Positions 10,424 through 18,051 of a stretch of 42,764 nucleotides of DNA are shown piece after piece. The notes under the pieces are model-generated. The model made no database searches. It worked only from the letters and a program-made list of their open reading frames with translations, and had not been told where the DNA came from. Where the stretch lies: assembly GCA_903895595.1 (NCBI GenBank), contig CAITUP010000115.1, positions 1 to 42,764 on the forward strand, in the 5' to 3' direction. How positions within the stretch are numbered: position 1 is the first letter of the stretch; every line of letters begins with the position of its first letter. The position numbers and the translations under genes are program-made. Source of the DNA: an uncultured Acetobacteraceae bacterium (GTDB lineage Bacteria; Pseudomonadota; Alphaproteobacteria; Acetobacterales; Acetobacteraceae).

Positions 10424-11110
10424 ATGCAAGAAACCCCCCGTATCCGCATGCTGCTCGGCCTCGCCGACGACGCCTTGATCCACGGCCATCGCCTAAGCGA
10501 ATGGACCGGCCATGCACCGACGCTGGAGGAGGAACTGGCGCTGGCCAACATCGCGCTGGACCTGATCGGTCAGGCGCGGGCGCTGTATCAGGCGACAGGG
10601 CTGCCGGAGGACGATCTGGCGTACCTCCGCGATCCCCACCAATTCCGCAACGTGCTGATCGCGGAACTGCCGAACGGCGATTTCGCGTTTACGATCGCCC
10701 GCCTGCTGTTGGTCGCCACGGCCGCCGATCTGGCTTGGCGCGATGCCGCGACGTCGGACGATTCCGATTTGCCCGCCATCGCCGCGATGGCTCGGAACGA
10801 AATCGCCTATCACATCCGCCACGCCGCCGACTGGCTGATCCGCCTGGGCGACGGCACCGAGGAATCCCACCGCCGGTCGCAAAACGCGCTGGACGCGCTG
10901 TGGCCCTACACTGGCGAACTCACAGTTGGGATCGACCGATCGGCGTGGTTGGGCGCGATCGAGGCGGTGCTGGAACGGGCGACGCTGACGCATCCGGCCG
11001 ATGGATGGATGCAAGGCGGCGGGCGGGATGGGCGGCATACCGAACACCTCGGCCATCTGCTGGCGGAGATGCAAATTCTTCCGCGCAGCCATCCCGGCGC
11101 GACGTGGTGA
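10424..11110 (+). CDS. paaC: phenylacetyl-CoA epoxidase subunit PaaC
   Basis: This 228-residue ferritin-like partner of PaaA gives the structural non-catalytic subunit of the epoxidase core. Typical segments are LGLADDALIHGHRLSEWTGH, ALANIALDLIGQARALYQ, LIAELPNGDFAFTIARLLL and EIAYHIRHAADWLIRLGDGT. The length is slightly shorter than the roughly 250 residues seen in many PaaC proteins, with no sign of internal damage. It is translationally packed with paaD: the stop TGA lies within GTGA, whose GTG starts paaD. Confidence 0.93.
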   Translation: MQETPRIRMLLGLADDALIHGHRLSEWTGHAPTLEEELALANIALDLIGQARALYQATGLPEDDLAYLRDPHQFRNVLIAELPNGDFAFTIARLLLVATAADLAWRDAATSDDSDLPAIAAMARNEIAYHIRHAADWLIRLGDGTEESHRRSQNALDALWPYTGELTVGIDRSAWLGAIEAVLERATLTHPADGWMQGGGRDGRHTEHLGHLLAEMQILPRSHPGATW

Positions 11111-11562
11111 ACGTAGTCGCCCGCGCCCGTGCCGCGGCGGCGGCGGTCGAGGACCCGGAAATCCCTGTTCTGACCGTGGAAGACCTAGGCATCCTGCGCG
11201 ATGTCGCCCTGCGCGATGGGGTGGTCGAGATTGTAGTTGCCCCCACCTTCCTCGGCTGCCCGGCGACGCGGACGATCGCGGACGACATCCGAGCAGCTGT
11301 CGTCGCGGCCGGCGTTCGGGAGTGCCGCGTGCGCACGACGCTGTCGCCCCCCTGGACGCCCGACAGCATCACGCCGGAAGGGCGCCGCAAACTGCTTGAA
11401 TACGGTATCGCGCCGCCATCGCCAGGAACGCCGGCCTGCCCGCAATGCGGTTCGCGAAACACCGAAACGGTGAGCCCGTTCGGCTCCACGTTATGCAAAT
11501 CGTTGCACCGCTGCCTGTCCTGCCGGGAGCCGTTCGACGCGTTCAAATGTGCCGGCCGCTGA
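11107..11562 (+). CDS. paaD: phenylacetate pathway iron-sulfur assembly protein PaaD
   Basis: This 151-residue protein combines an N-terminal MIP18/DUF59 domain (VEDPEIPVLTVEDLGILRDV, then FLGCPATRTI) with a C-terminal Cys-rich region (CPQCGSRNTE, CKSLHRCLSC, FKC). PaaD is thought to help mature the iron-sulfur or di-iron centre of the epoxidase/reductase. The GTG start at 11107 overlaps the paaC stop in GTGA. The gene order paaABCD is standard, but the reductase gene paaE that normally follows is absent. The next gene, after an 80-base gap, is an unrelated secreted protein. A reductase must therefore be encoded elsewhere or be replaced. Confidence 0.93.
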   Translation: MNVVARARAAAAAVEDPEIPVLTVEDLGILRDVALRDGVVEIVVAPTFLGCPATRTIADDIRAAVVAAGVRECRVRTTLSPPWTPDSITPEGRRKLLEYGIAPPSPGTPACPQCGSRNTETVSPFGSTLCKSLHRCLSCREPFDAFKCAGR

Positions 11563-11642
11563 TTTCAACAACGACACGTCCGGCCTTGCATCGCTGTCCC
11601 GTTACCTCTACGGTCCGAAATACCGAACCGGAGGGCAACGCC

Positions 11643-12440
11643 ATGCGCACCACGCGGCTTCATCGCTTCATTCTGCTGATCGCGGGGTTATGTCTGTTCG
11701 GCCTCGGCGGGCCTGCCCAGGCCGAAAAGGCCGACGGGGAAATCCATTACAACAGGCAGTGGACGACGAAATACGGACCCGCCGCCGCGGACATCATGGT
11801 CAAGTCATCGAACATGATGACCTGCAAGCCGCCCACGAGTATTAACCTCGCCTATGCTTTGTGTTTTTATTCCGGACCGCCGACCGCGACCGGCGTGAAC
11901 GCCAGTACCAACCCCGCGCTGCCCTGCGTGCTGTCCAAGGACGGCAAATCCGCGAATTGCACCTGCCTGAAGCTGACGACGGCGGAACATCCGGTCGAGC
12001 CTTATATCGTCGATATCAACGCCATCCTGAACCTGGACGTTTACAAATCCACCGTGAAGGCCTGTGGGCACGATGGCTCCAAATGCGGGCCGGAAACCGG
12101 CACGGTGCCGCCGGCCTGCACCGCGGTGAACCAGGGCACGATGATGCCCAAGGGCAATCTGGTGTCGGTCTTCTCGTTGTTGAAAGCGAAAGATTACTCC
12201 GGCAGCGCGACACCCGGCAGCACGTCCTGTTCCACCAGTGCCAAATACGCGGGCTGCATGACCGCCCCCTGCGTGGATACCGGCAAGGTCTCCAGCACCG
12301 GTCAGCCGGTGGTGGAATGCAAATGCCCGATCTACACCGGCCCCTATCAGGTCGGGGAGGCAAACGCACCGTGCCAGCTGGACAAGGGCTATGTCTGGTC
12401 GGCCGGTTACGCGGTTCCCAAGCCGGCCAAGGGGCAATAA
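11643..12440 (+). CDS. secreted Cys-rich protein of unknown function
   Basis: This 265-residue protein starts with a clear Sec signal peptide: RTTRLHRF, a hydrophobic stretch ILLIAGLCLFGLGG, then AQAEKA with cleavage after AQA. The mature part contains about 18 Cys, many in pairs or in CxC form (NCTC, ECKC). Two parts look related: a first with PCVLSKDGKSANCTCL and a second with PCVDTGKVSSTGQPVVECKC. This suggests an internal duplication stabilised by disulfides. The start ATG has GGAGG eight bases upstream. TTGCAT and TACGGT, 17 bases apart upstream, could be a weak promoter. No known family is recognised. It follows paaD but looks independently transcribed. Confidence 0.75.
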   Translation: MRTTRLHRFILLIAGLCLFGLGGPAQAEKADGEIHYNRQWTTKYGPAAADIMVKSSNMMTCKPPTSINLAYALCFYSGPPTATGVNASTNPALPCVLSKDGKSANCTCLKLTTAEHPVEPYIVDINAILNLDVYKSTVKACGHDGSKCGPETGTVPPACTAVNQGTMMPKGNLVSVFSLLKAKDYSGSATPGSTSCSTSAKYAGCMTAPCVDTGKVSSTGQPVVECKCPIYTGPYQVGEANAPCQLDKGYVWSAGYAVPKPAKGQ

Positions 12441-12519
12441 CGCCCGCCGCCAAGGCACGCTGAGGTCTATTGGGGCCGAAATACGCGGTGGCACCTGTCG
12501 CCCGCGATGTAATCGGCGT

Positions 12520-13221
12520 ATGCACGCCCCATATAAACCCTTGAACAAGCTAGGCGGACAATCTGTGGCTGCGATTCCGATCACGACGGCGATGGTGGAC
12601 GCGGCCCTGAGGGCCACGGCCGCGCAGCCGCTTCCCGACGATCTGCCCATTTTCGAGGTCGGCGACCTCGTCGTCTATCCCGCCCATGGCGTCGGCAAGG
12701 TCGACCGCATCGGGATGGAGGAAATGGCCGGCCATCAGCTCCATCTGATCCAGATTTCCTTCGAGGAAAACCGCATGACTCTGCGCGTGCCCGTCCGCCA
12801 AGCGGCGGTGACGGGTCTGCGCAAGATCGGCACGCCCGAGGCCATGACCGAGGTTCTGACCATCCTGTCCGGCCGTTCCCGCGTCAGCCGCATGATCTGG
12901 GCCAAGCGCGGGCAGGAATATCTGGCGAAGATCAACTCCGGCAACCTCAAGCAACTGGCCGAGGTCGTGCGCGATCTGCGCGGCGCCGGCGACGGCTCCG
13001 GCACCAGCTACAGCCAGCGCAACCTGTTCGAACTCGGGATCGAGCGACTGGCCGGGGAATTCGCCGCCGCCTCCGGCATCGACAAGGCCAGCGCGATGGA
13101 ACGGCTGACCACCACCCTCCAAACCGCCCGCACCAACGATACCGCCCGCACGGCTCGGGTGGCGGCCGCCGCTGTCGAAGCCGCCGAAGCAGCCGAAGTA
13201 GCCGCACTCGCCGCGACCTGA
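12520..13221 (+). CDS. CarD-family transcription regulator
   Basis: This 233-residue protein has the CarD/TRCF RNA-polymerase interaction domain (about 45-110): FEVGDLVVYPAHGVGKVDRI, then QLHLIQISFEENRMTLRVPV. It is followed by the helical DNA-binding region with GRSRVSRMIWAKRGQEYLAK and VVRDLRG. CarD proteins bind the RNA polymerase beta subunit and stabilise open promoter complexes, especially at rRNA promoters. The protein is longer than the roughly 170 residues common in alphaproteobacteria because of a 40-residue N-terminal extension and an Ala-rich C-terminal tail (AAVEAAEAAEVAALAAT). The ATG at 12520 avoids overlap with the preceding gene; a GTG at 12565 is an alternative start. A 69-residue gene follows after 15 bases. 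Confidence 0.9.
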   Translation: MHAPYKPLNKLGGQSVAAIPITTAMVDAALRATAAQPLPDDLPIFEVGDLVVYPAHGVGKVDRIGMEEMAGHQLHLIQISFEENRMTLRVPVRQAAVTGLRKIGTPEAMTEVLTILSGRSRVSRMIWAKRGQEYLAKINSGNLKQLAEVVRDLRGAGDGSGTSYSQRNLFELGIERLAGEFAAASGIDKASAMERLTTTLQTARTNDTARTARVAAAAVEAAEAAEVAALAAT

Positions 13222-13236
13222 AATACGGGAGCCGAC

Positions 13237-13446
13237 ATGACCAAGCACAAGTTTACCGTGGGCCAGATGGTGGATTTCCTGCCGGGCCCGGCGGATGCCA
13301 ATGCACCGCGGGGCAAATACCGGGTCGAACGCCAGATGCCGAGCGAAACGCGCGATCTGCAATATCGGGTGAAACACGCCGACGATGGACATGAACGAGT
13401 CGTTCTCGAAAGCCGCCTGAGCGCACGGACCGGGGTGTTCGGGTAG
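13237..13446 (+). CDS. small conserved-looking protein, function unknown
   Basis: This 69-residue basic protein opens with KHKFTVGQMVDFLPGP and continues with KYRVERQMPSE, QYRVKHADDGHERVVLESRL. The beta-strand pattern suggests a small SH3-like barrel, but this is a guess. The ATG is preceded by GGGAG six bases upstream, and the gene sits 15 bases after CarD, so the two may be cotranscribed. Six bases after its stop the TAATACC end of a repeat element begins. Confidence 0.7.
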   Translation: MTKHKFTVGQMVDFLPGPADANAPRGKYRVERQMPSETRDLQYRVKHADDGHERVVLESRLSARTGVFG

Positions 13447-13451
13447 CCGCT

Positions 13452-13765
13452 AATACCGACTGCCCTAACCATCGATACACCGTCGCGTGGAAAGTCGTCA
13501 TGCCGACGCAGGTCGGTGGAGCGCCAGGGGGATCGTATATGGCGGATTTCCGACACTTTCCGTCATGGTCGGGCCGGACCCGACCATCTCACGCCAATGG
13601 GGCACCGTTCGAAAAACCCTGCCTTTTCAATGGTGCGTAAAATCGCAGAAGATGCTCGGGTCAGGCCCGACCATGACGAGCGGGGACGCCAAAGGTCATA
13701 TGCGATCCCCCTGGGGGGAGCGCCGCCGACCATGGGTCAAGGGTGAGGGCGGCTGTTATACCAAC
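13452..13765. repeat. composite palindromic element (B with A nested), second copy
   Basis: The left end (TAATACCGACTGCCCTAACC from 13452) is inverted at the right end (GGTCAAGGGTGAGGG through TTATACC, about 13735-13763). Moving inward, CCAGGGGGATCG (about 13524-13535) pairs with CGATCCCCCTGG (about 13703-13714). The centre is a full element A at 13560-13680. The overall size of about 314 bases and the nested plan match the element at 122-440. No gene is present. Confidence 0.65.
13560..13680. repeat. element A palindrome, copy 2
   Basis: The left arm CGTCATGGTCGGGCCGGACC (13561-13590) and right arm GGGTCAGGCCCGACCATGAC (13658-13677) are inverted copies with about 60 bases between. Confidence 0.75.
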
Positions 13766-13921
13766 CGAACTAACCACTGACGCACCGGAATTCGCCACAT
13801 CGTCATGCTGACGAAGGTCAGCATCCACGGCTTTTTTGGTGGCGGTTAGCAAGTCGTGGATGCCGACCTGACGATTTACCACGCGCCGATGTGTCAATGG
13901 TTAGGTCTGCTGGTATTATAA
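13756..13921. repeat. element B, terminal-inverted-repeat unit of about 166 bp
   Basis: The left end TTATACCAACCGAACTAACC is inverted at the right end (GGTTAGGTCTGCTGGTATTA, about 13899-13918). The ends are inverted over about 50 bases, including CACTGACGCACCGG against its counterpart GATGTGTCAATGG. The middle holds GGTCAGCATCCACG (about 13817-13830) and CGTGGATGCCGACC (about 13856-13869) around a T-rich loop. A close copy lies at 26592-26767. The right end overlaps the last codons of the Sel1-repeat gene. Confidence 0.7.
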
Positions 13922-16900
13922 GGCCTGTTTCCGAACTCGACCCGCCATCCAGCCGCCCGCGACTCGGCTTCCACTTTCTCCGCTTCGCTCAGCTGCGCCA
14001 GCGCGCTGTCCAAATTCGCGCGGGCACGCTGCCGAGCGGCGTCCGTCGCGGCGCGCTCCACCGCTAACGTCAGCCAACAGGCCGCTTCGACGTAATCGTA
14101 GCTGCCGTCGTATCCGCTGAGGATCGCGTAACCCAGCGTGTTCTGCGCCTCCCCATAGCCTTGTACGGCGGCCTTGCGCGCCCAGGCCACCACCAGCGCC
14201 GGGTCGGCCGGGACACCTTCGCCCAGCCGATAGGCCTCCGCCAGCATATATTGCGCCGCCGGGTTGCCGGCGTCCGCCGCGACTCGGAAATGCACGACCG
14301 CCGCCGCGCGGTCCCGGGTCTGCCCCGCTCGGCCGTCCCAAAGGATGGAGCCTAGGTTGATTACCGCCACCAGATGACCGCGCGCGGCCGCGCGCTGCAA
14401 CCATTTGACTGCCTCGGCGCCGTCCTGTGGTGTCCCGAGGCCTTCCAGCAGCATCGCACCCAGGTTGATCTGTGCCCCGGGATCGTCCCGTTCCGCGGCC
14501 AGCCGATACCAGCGCACAGCCTCGACATCGTCGCGGCCGAGGCCCAAATCCGCGGACTGATAGGCGATCCCCAGGCGGAGCTGGGCACCCGGCAATCCTT
14601 TGTCCGCGGCCTTTCGCCACCAGGACAAGGCGGCGGCGGGATCGCGCACCGTCGCGCGGCCGCTTTCCAGGAACTGGGCGACATTGGCCAGGGCGACGGC
14701 GTTGCCGGCTTCGCTCAAGCCTTCGAACAATTTCAGGGCCTGCGCATCGTCGCGGGGCAGGCCCAGCGCGCCGTCGCGGTGCGCCTCGGCCAGCCGCAGG
14801 GTGGCATCCGGCCAACCGGCATCGGCGGCCTTGCGGTACCAGGACAGTGCTTCGGCAGTCGCGTCCGGCCGGGTCTCCGCCTCCACGCCCAGCATGAACA
14901 TGGCATGGACGTTCGCTGCTTTGGCCGCGACGCGGAAATGGATCGCCGCCACGGCGCGATCGGCTGGCAGGTCCGGTTCGCCGAACCAATAGACCGTCCC
15001 GATGGCATCGTGCGCGGCCGTGCTGCCCAGCGCCGCCGCCCGCCAGTACCACCGCCGTTCCTGCGCGAAATCGCGCGCGGTGCCGCGTCCGTGCCCGATC
15101 ATCCAGCCCAGGTTGAGCGCCCCGTCGGGATCGTCCTTCTCGGCGGCGGTGCGGAACCAGCGGACCGCTTCGGCGTCGTCCTGGGTTGTGCCCAGCAGGC
15201 TGTCGCGGGCGACGATGCCCATCCGCACCTGTGCCACGGCGGCACCCTTATCGGCTGCCGCCCGCCACAGCGCGTGCGTCGTCGCCGGGTCGGACGCGGT
15301 GCCGCGCCCAGCTTCCGTGAAGGCTGCGACATCGACCATGGCGGCGACGTGTCCGTTCGCGGCGGCTTGTTTGTAGAACGACAGGGCCTCGGCATCGTCG
15401 CGGGTCAGGCCGAGCGTGCCGTCGCGGTAGGCGTCGCCCATGCGTTTGTTGGCATTGGCCCAGCCTTGGGCGCCGGCTTTACGATACCAACCGGCGGCTT
15501 CCGGCGCTTGATCCGGTTTCGCCTCGGTCAACAGGCCCGTCATGTATTGCGCGCCCGCATGCCCGGCGGTGGCGGCAGCGCGGTACCAGCCGAGTGCTTC
15601 GGCGTCGTCGCGTTTGTGATCGAGCACCCCGAAATGCGCGATGTCGCCCATCCGCACCTGCGCGTCGACCAAGCCCGCGCGCGCCGCGAGCAGGTACCAC
15701 ACCCCGGCCTCCCCATTGTCGCGCGGCACGCCGCGGCCGGCTTCGTAGGCGCGCGCCAGTCCCAGCCAAGCGGTGGGTTCGTGCAGCGCGGCGCCGGCGC
15801 GGTACCAGCGGACGGCCTCGGCAAAGTTCTTCTCGCCATTCCACCCAAGCAGCGCACCGTCGCCAAGGAGCGTCGCGGCCGTGCCGCTGCCGTGTTCGGC
15901 GGCTTGTTTCAGCAGGGCGACGGCCTTTTCCTCATCGTGCGGCACGCCGAGGCCGAAATGATACAGGCGGCCGAGCTGCGTTTGAGCGCCCACGTTGTCC
16001 TGGGTGGCCGAGGCTTCGAACAGCGCCAGCGCTCGTGTTGGGTCCTTGTCGGTGCCGTCGCCGGTCAGCAGCAGCGTGCCGAGAACGTAGCGGGCGGCGG
16101 ACAGCAGCAGAGCGCGGGGGGTGCCGCGTTCTTCCTGCTGCAACCAGGATTCCCGCTGGGCGTTGTCGAGCGCTTTTTGCAGCCAGCGGGCGGCCGCCGC
16201 ATGGTCTCGTCCGGGTCCCGGCGCGCCGTTGCTGTAGGCGAGGCCGACCTGAATTTGGGACAGTGTCTGCCCCGCTTCCGCCGCCTTCAGCAGCCAGGCC
16301 CAACCCTCCAGCGCGTCGCGGGGCACGCCGCGGCCTTGCAGGTAGGCATCGGCGAGCAGTGCCAGTGCGTCGGCGTCGGACCGTTCGGCGGCGCGCTTGA
16401 GCCAGGCAATGGATTCCTCCTGGTTGGGCGTCGTGCCCCAGCCGTCGCGGTAGGCGAGGCCGAGCAGCCGTTGGGCGATGGGGTCTTCCCGTTGCGCGGC
16501 GCTGAGCAGGAGCGAAAAGGTCTGCGCGGGGTCGCGGGGCACGCCGGTGCCGCGCAGGTAAAGCAGCGCCAGCCGCACCTCCCCCGCCGACAGCCCGAGA
16601 TCGGCCGCTCGGCGGTACCAGGTCGCGGCTTCCTCGGGGTTTTTCGCCGTGCCGACGCCGAATTCCAGCAGCGTGCCCATGTTGGCGACCGCCCCGCGTT
16701 CGTTTTGGTCGGCGGCCTTGCGGGTCCAGACCAGCGCCTGGGCGGGGTCGCGTTCGACGCCCTCGCCCCAGGCGTAGAGCATGCCGAGGGCGGATTGGGC
16801 TTCCGCGTCGCCGGCTTCGGCCGCTTTGCGCAGCAGCGGCACGGCGCGGGCGGGATCGCGCTGGGCGCCGGGCAGCCGCAGCAACAGCAGGCCGAACTCG

Positions 16901-17178
16901 CGGCGGGCGGGATCGGAGCCGAGGTCCATGGCCTTGGTCAGCCAGCGGAAGGCTTCATCCGAATTGGGTGCGAAGGTGCCGCCGCGGGCAAAGAGCTGGC
17001 CGAGTTCCGCCGCCGAAGCGGCGTCGCCATCCATCGCTTTGGTGTACAGCGTCCGGTAGTCGGATTGGGTGTACGCGCGGCGGGGCGGGTACGACAGCGC
17101 GTTGACATCCGGAACGGCCACGATGGTCGTGGGGACGTCGGGTCGGGGCGGTGCCTCGGGCGCCAGGGCCATCAGCAC
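13894..17178 (-). CDS. giant Sel1-repeat (TPR-like) protein, probably exported
   Basis: About 1094 residues, almost entirely tandem Sel1-like repeats of about 36 residues; length implies roughly 28. Typical units are AEAGDAEAQSALGMLYAWGE and AADLGLSAGEVRLALLYLRG, with the recurring Trp-Tyr-Arg-Lys-Ala pattern. Such solenoids are protein-interaction scaffolds, often in envelope stress or signalling. The start is uncertain. GTG at 17178 and ATG at 17172 follow an in-frame hydrophobic stretch (IRIPALIAASLVLMALAP) that would make a good signal peptide if translation began at ATT (17211-17209), just after the stop of the upstream gene. The C-terminal residues PYNTSRPNH and the stop are encoded by the end of a repeat element. 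It is third in a unit with ggt and the DehI-family gene. Confidence 0.85.
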   Translation of the reverse strand: MLMALAPEAPPRPDVPTTIVAVPDVNALSYPPRRAYTQSDYRTLYTKAMDGDAASAAELGQLFARGGTFAPNSDEAFRWLTKAMDLGSDPARREFGLLLLRLPGAQRDPARAVPLLRKAAEAGDAEAQSALGMLYAWGEGVERDPAQALVWTRKAADQNERGAVANMGTLLEFGVGTAKNPEEAATWYRRAADLGLSAGEVRLALLYLRGTGVPRDPAQTFSLLLSAAQREDPIAQRLLGLAYRDGWGTTPNQEESIAWLKRAAERSDADALALLADAYLQGRGVPRDALEGWAWLLKAAEAGQTLSQIQVGLAYSNGAPGPGRDHAAAARWLQKALDNAQRESWLQQEERGTPRALLLSAARYVLGTLLLTGDGTDKDPTRALALFEASATQDNVGAQTQLGRLYHFGLGVPHDEEKAVALLKQAAEHGSGTAATLLGDGALLGWNGEKNFAEAVRWYRAGAALHEPTAWLGLARAYEAGRGVPRDNGEAGVWYLLAARAGLVDAQVRMGDIAHFGVLDHKRDDAEALGWYRAAATAGHAGAQYMTGLLTEAKPDQAPEAAGWYRKAGAQGWANANKRMGDAYRDGTLGLTRDDAEALSFYKQAAANGHVAAMVDVAAFTEAGRGTASDPATTHALWRAAADKGAAVAQVRMGIVARDSLLGTTQDDAEAVRWFRTAAEKDDPDGALNLGWMIGHGRGTARDFAQERRWYWRAAALGSTAAHDAIGTVYWFGEPDLPADRAVAAIHFRVAAKAANVHAMFMLGVEAETRPDATAEALSWYRKAADAGWPDATLRLAEAHRDGALGLPRDDAQALKLFEGLSEAGNAVALANVAQFLESGRATVRDPAAALSWWRKAADKGLPGAQLRLGIAYQSADLGLGRDDVEAVRWYRLAAERDDPGAQINLGAMLLEGLGTPQDGAEAVKWLQRAAARGHLVAVINLGSILWDGRAGQTRDRAAAVVHFRVAADAGNPAAQYMLAEAYRLGEGVPADPALVVAWARKAAVQGYGEAQNTLGYAILSGYDGSYDYVEAACWLTLAVERAATDAARQRARANLDSALAQLSEAEKVEAESRAAGWRVEFGNRPYNTSRPNH

Positions 17179-17214
17179 CAGCGACGCGGCGATCAGGGCG
17201 GGAATGCGAATGGG

Positions 17215-18051
17215 TCAGGCGTCCGGTGCGGTGGTCATCGCACGAAGCATACCGCAGATCGCGACCATTTTGGGGAGAACATCGCCGATAAATGGCGCGA
17301 TGGCTTCTCTGGCATGCGGCGGTGGCGGGTCGGCCGGCATGGGGACGATGGAAGCGGCGGTCCTGGCCTGCACGGCGGTGTCGGCCGTAGCCTGTTTCAG
17401 CGCGCCGGATGCTTCCAAGGGTGCCAGCGCGGCCCAAGCCAGACCGAGGTAAGGCGGCCAGTGGGACAGATGGCGATACATGCTGGCGAGGATCGGCGCG
17501 GGGTCGGAGGAGCCGAACCGGTTAAGGCGGGTGACGAGCGCCGCGACCGGGGGCGGCATGGCGGAGATTGGGGTGAGCGCCGGTAACACCGTCATGGTTG
17601 GGCTTGACCCGACCATCTCTTTCCCATTGGCCTGAAATGGTCGGGTCAGGCCCGACCATGACGGGTGTGCGGGCGCATCGGCGGTCAGCGCCGTTAGGGA
17701 GATCAGCGCCATGCTGTTGGTATAGTCGTACGCCGCCAGCACATCCCGGATGCCGGTCAGGTCGTGATTCGACAAACCGAGCGCGCCGAATACCTCCGCT
17801 GGGACCGGGGTTAGCGCCGGGGTGCGCAACGTCGCGCGGAAGGCGTCCGCCGCCCGCCCGATCGTGCCGTCCACATACACCGGCCGGATCGCCGCCCACG
17901 CCCAAGGCAGCGCGTCCGGGATGGTCGCCAGATGTCGCCAGATCAGGTTCACCACCCCGACGCGATACACCGCTCGGATGTCCGCGAAGATGGCGGCGAT
18001 GTCGCCGGTGGCCTCGGCTTCGGTGACCGCCGGGATCGGATCGTCGGCCAT
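17215..18051 (-). CDS. DehI-family (2-haloacid dehalogenase type I-like) protein carrying an in-frame repeat insertion
   Basis: This 278-residue protein belongs to the DehI/halocarboxylic acid dehydrogenase family (PF10778), whose founding member removes halogen from D- and L-2-haloacids. Recognisable segments are VNLIWRHLATIPDALPWAWA, LSNHDLTGIRDVLAAYDYTN and SMYRHLSHWPPYLGLAWAAL. Many family members are not proven dehalogenases, so the substrate is open. Residues about 128-154 (SWSGLTRPF, then EMVGSSPTMT) are translated from a complete element A palindrome at 17590-17663, in frame and without a stop. They sit between the two structural repeats of the family, a likely linker. The ATG follows directly on the ggt stop (TGAATG). 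Confidence 0.8.
   Translation of the reverse strand: MADDPIPAVTEAEATGDIAAIFADIRAVYRVGVVNLIWRHLATIPDALPWAWAAIRPVYVDGTIGRAADAFRATLRTPALTPVPAEVFGALGLSNHDLTGIRDVLAAYDYTNSMALISLTALTADAPAHPSWSGLTRPFQANGKEMVGSSPTMTVLPALTPISAMPPPVAALVTRLNRFGSSDPAPILASMYRHLSHWPPYLGLAWAALAPLEASGALKQATADTAVQARTAASIVPMPADPPPPHAREAIAPFIGDVLPKMVAICGMLRAMTTAPDA
17590..17663. repeat. element A palindrome inside a coding region
   Basis: GTCATGGTTGGGCTTGACCC (17591-17610) continuing GACCATCTC, a 17-base spacer, then ATGGTCGGGTCAGGCCCGACC (about 17637-17657) and ATGACGG. Each arm is a hairpin with a 9-bp ATGGTCGGG/CCCGACCAT-type stem. The copy lies wholly within the DehI-family reading frame. Confidence 0.85.

Noticed and set aside
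10072..11106. N-terminal extension of the paaD frame through paaB and paaC
   Set aside because: The sequence upstream of GTG 11107 runs out of frame through paaB and paaC and is unrelated to PaaD.
12391..12519. Upstream ATG for the CarD gene at 12391
   Set aside because: It would overlap the end of the preceding gene and add an Arg-rich segment with no similarity to CarD.
13452..13921. CRISPR array
   Set aside because: The repeats are inverted and nested, not evenly spaced direct repeats, and no cas genes are present.
14374..17586. Very long plus-strand frame opposite the Sel1 gene
   Set aside because: It mirrors the repeat structure of the real gene, lacks a ribosome site, and has no recognisable domain.
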